A stretch of 64,000 nt of DNA. Origin: JAAXXJ01 sp964412455. GTDB taxonomy: Bacteria; Nitrospirota; UBA9217. Made by a program: the position numbers and the translations under genes. The DNA lies in assembly GCA_964412455.1 (NCBI GenBank), contig CAYPOT010000010.1, positions 14,948-78,947 on the forward strand. Direction: 5' to 3'. Numbering within the stretch: the first letter of the stretch is position 1; each line of letters begins with the position of its first letter. Below the pieces are notes generated by a model, which saw only the letters and a list, made by a program, of their open reading frames with translations, did not search any database and was not told where the DNA came from. Positions 63,907 to 64,000 of the stretch are shown one piece after another.

Positions 63907-63928
63907 TGCTGTCAACAATCGGTACTGT

Positions 63929-63990
63929 CAAAAGTTCTATGAAAAAACGAAGGATATTTTACCGCAGAGATCGCAGAGGTCGCAGAGAAA
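63929..63990 (+). repeat. CGCAGAG-family repeat, copy 2 (cut by the window end)
   Basis: TTTTACCGCAGAGATCGCAG, AGGTCGCAGAGAAA repeats the 9-nt word CGCAGAGNN three times and matches the left arm of the element at 27635-27896. Shared flanking bases AAAAGTtcTATGAAAA precede both. The other arm would lie beyond 64000. Confidence 0.75.
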
Positions 63991-64000
63991 TGCAAATCTT

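Noticed and set aside
63939..64000. Open reading ATGAAAAAACGAAGG running to the window end
   Set aside because: It consists of the CGCAGAG repeat read as Arg-rich codons, with no ribosome site; the same sequence is clearly noncoding at 27635.

Overview
The window looks like a chromosome fragment of a Gram-negative, probably anaerobic or microaerophilic bacterium of moderately high GC. Pointers are a prepilin peptidase, lipoprotein signals, sigma-54 activators, periplasmic sensors with CxxCH (c-type haem) motifs, a RemA/DUF370 protein in a yicC-remA-gmk-rpoZ-coaBC cluster, an aroQ-pepP-efp-accB-accC cluster and DUF1858. The combination recalls Nitrospirota or Desulfobacterota, but no marker was placed on a tree, so the phylum is a guess.

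Layout. 0.2-5.5 kb: nucleoside transporter, two membrane proteins, a CBS-domain protein behind a candidate c-di-GMP riboswitch with terminator, a CAP-domain protein and rpmB. 5.6-12.8 kb: recG, a prepilin peptidase and a kinase/NtrC-type regulator pair separated by a 0.55-kb inverted-repeat unit that carries a GxxExxY (PD-(D/E)XK-like) gene. 12.9-23.1 kb: a defence island with the gene order hsdM, hsdS, a HEPN-like gene, a RecQ helicase fused to a phosphoribosyltransferase (PRTase) domain, a DprA-like gene and hsdR. 23.2-27.6 kb: ligA, nfo, MATE exporter. 27.9-36.0 kb: leftward signalling genes (receiver, TPR protein, methyltransferase, two histidine kinases, and a sigma-54-type regulator with altered key residues). 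36.3-44.5 kb: tldD, a haem-sensing diguanylate cyclase, mog, membrane proteins, ROK kinase, lepA. 44.6-58.0 kb: housekeeping operons (lepB, yicC-remA-gmk-rpoZ-coaBC, TPR/roadblock pair, aroQ-pepP-efp-accB-accC, thiE, livJ-livH). 58.2-64.0 kb: patatin, PhoU-like protein, a PRC/MgtE_N/CBS protein beside an Nramp-like transporter, queC, and a small Cys-rich/DUF1858 pair behind FNR-like palindromes.

Two things stand out. First, inside a type I restriction-modification locus sits a translationally coupled RecQ-PRTase + DprA pair. Its PRTase and DprA parts match the two components of the ShosTA toxin-antitoxin system, here with the PRTase fused to a helicase and a HEPN-like gene alongside. Second, intergenic regions are crowded with inverted-repeat elements built from iterated 7-10 nt words. 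Four of them share the same outer ends, carry different interiors, and each lies just before a start codon. One inverted-repeat unit contains the GxxExxY gene and separates a kinase from its likely response regulator; a related tandem repeat is read in frame inside queC.

All calls rest on reading the sequence and on family knowledge. No database or structure search was run.
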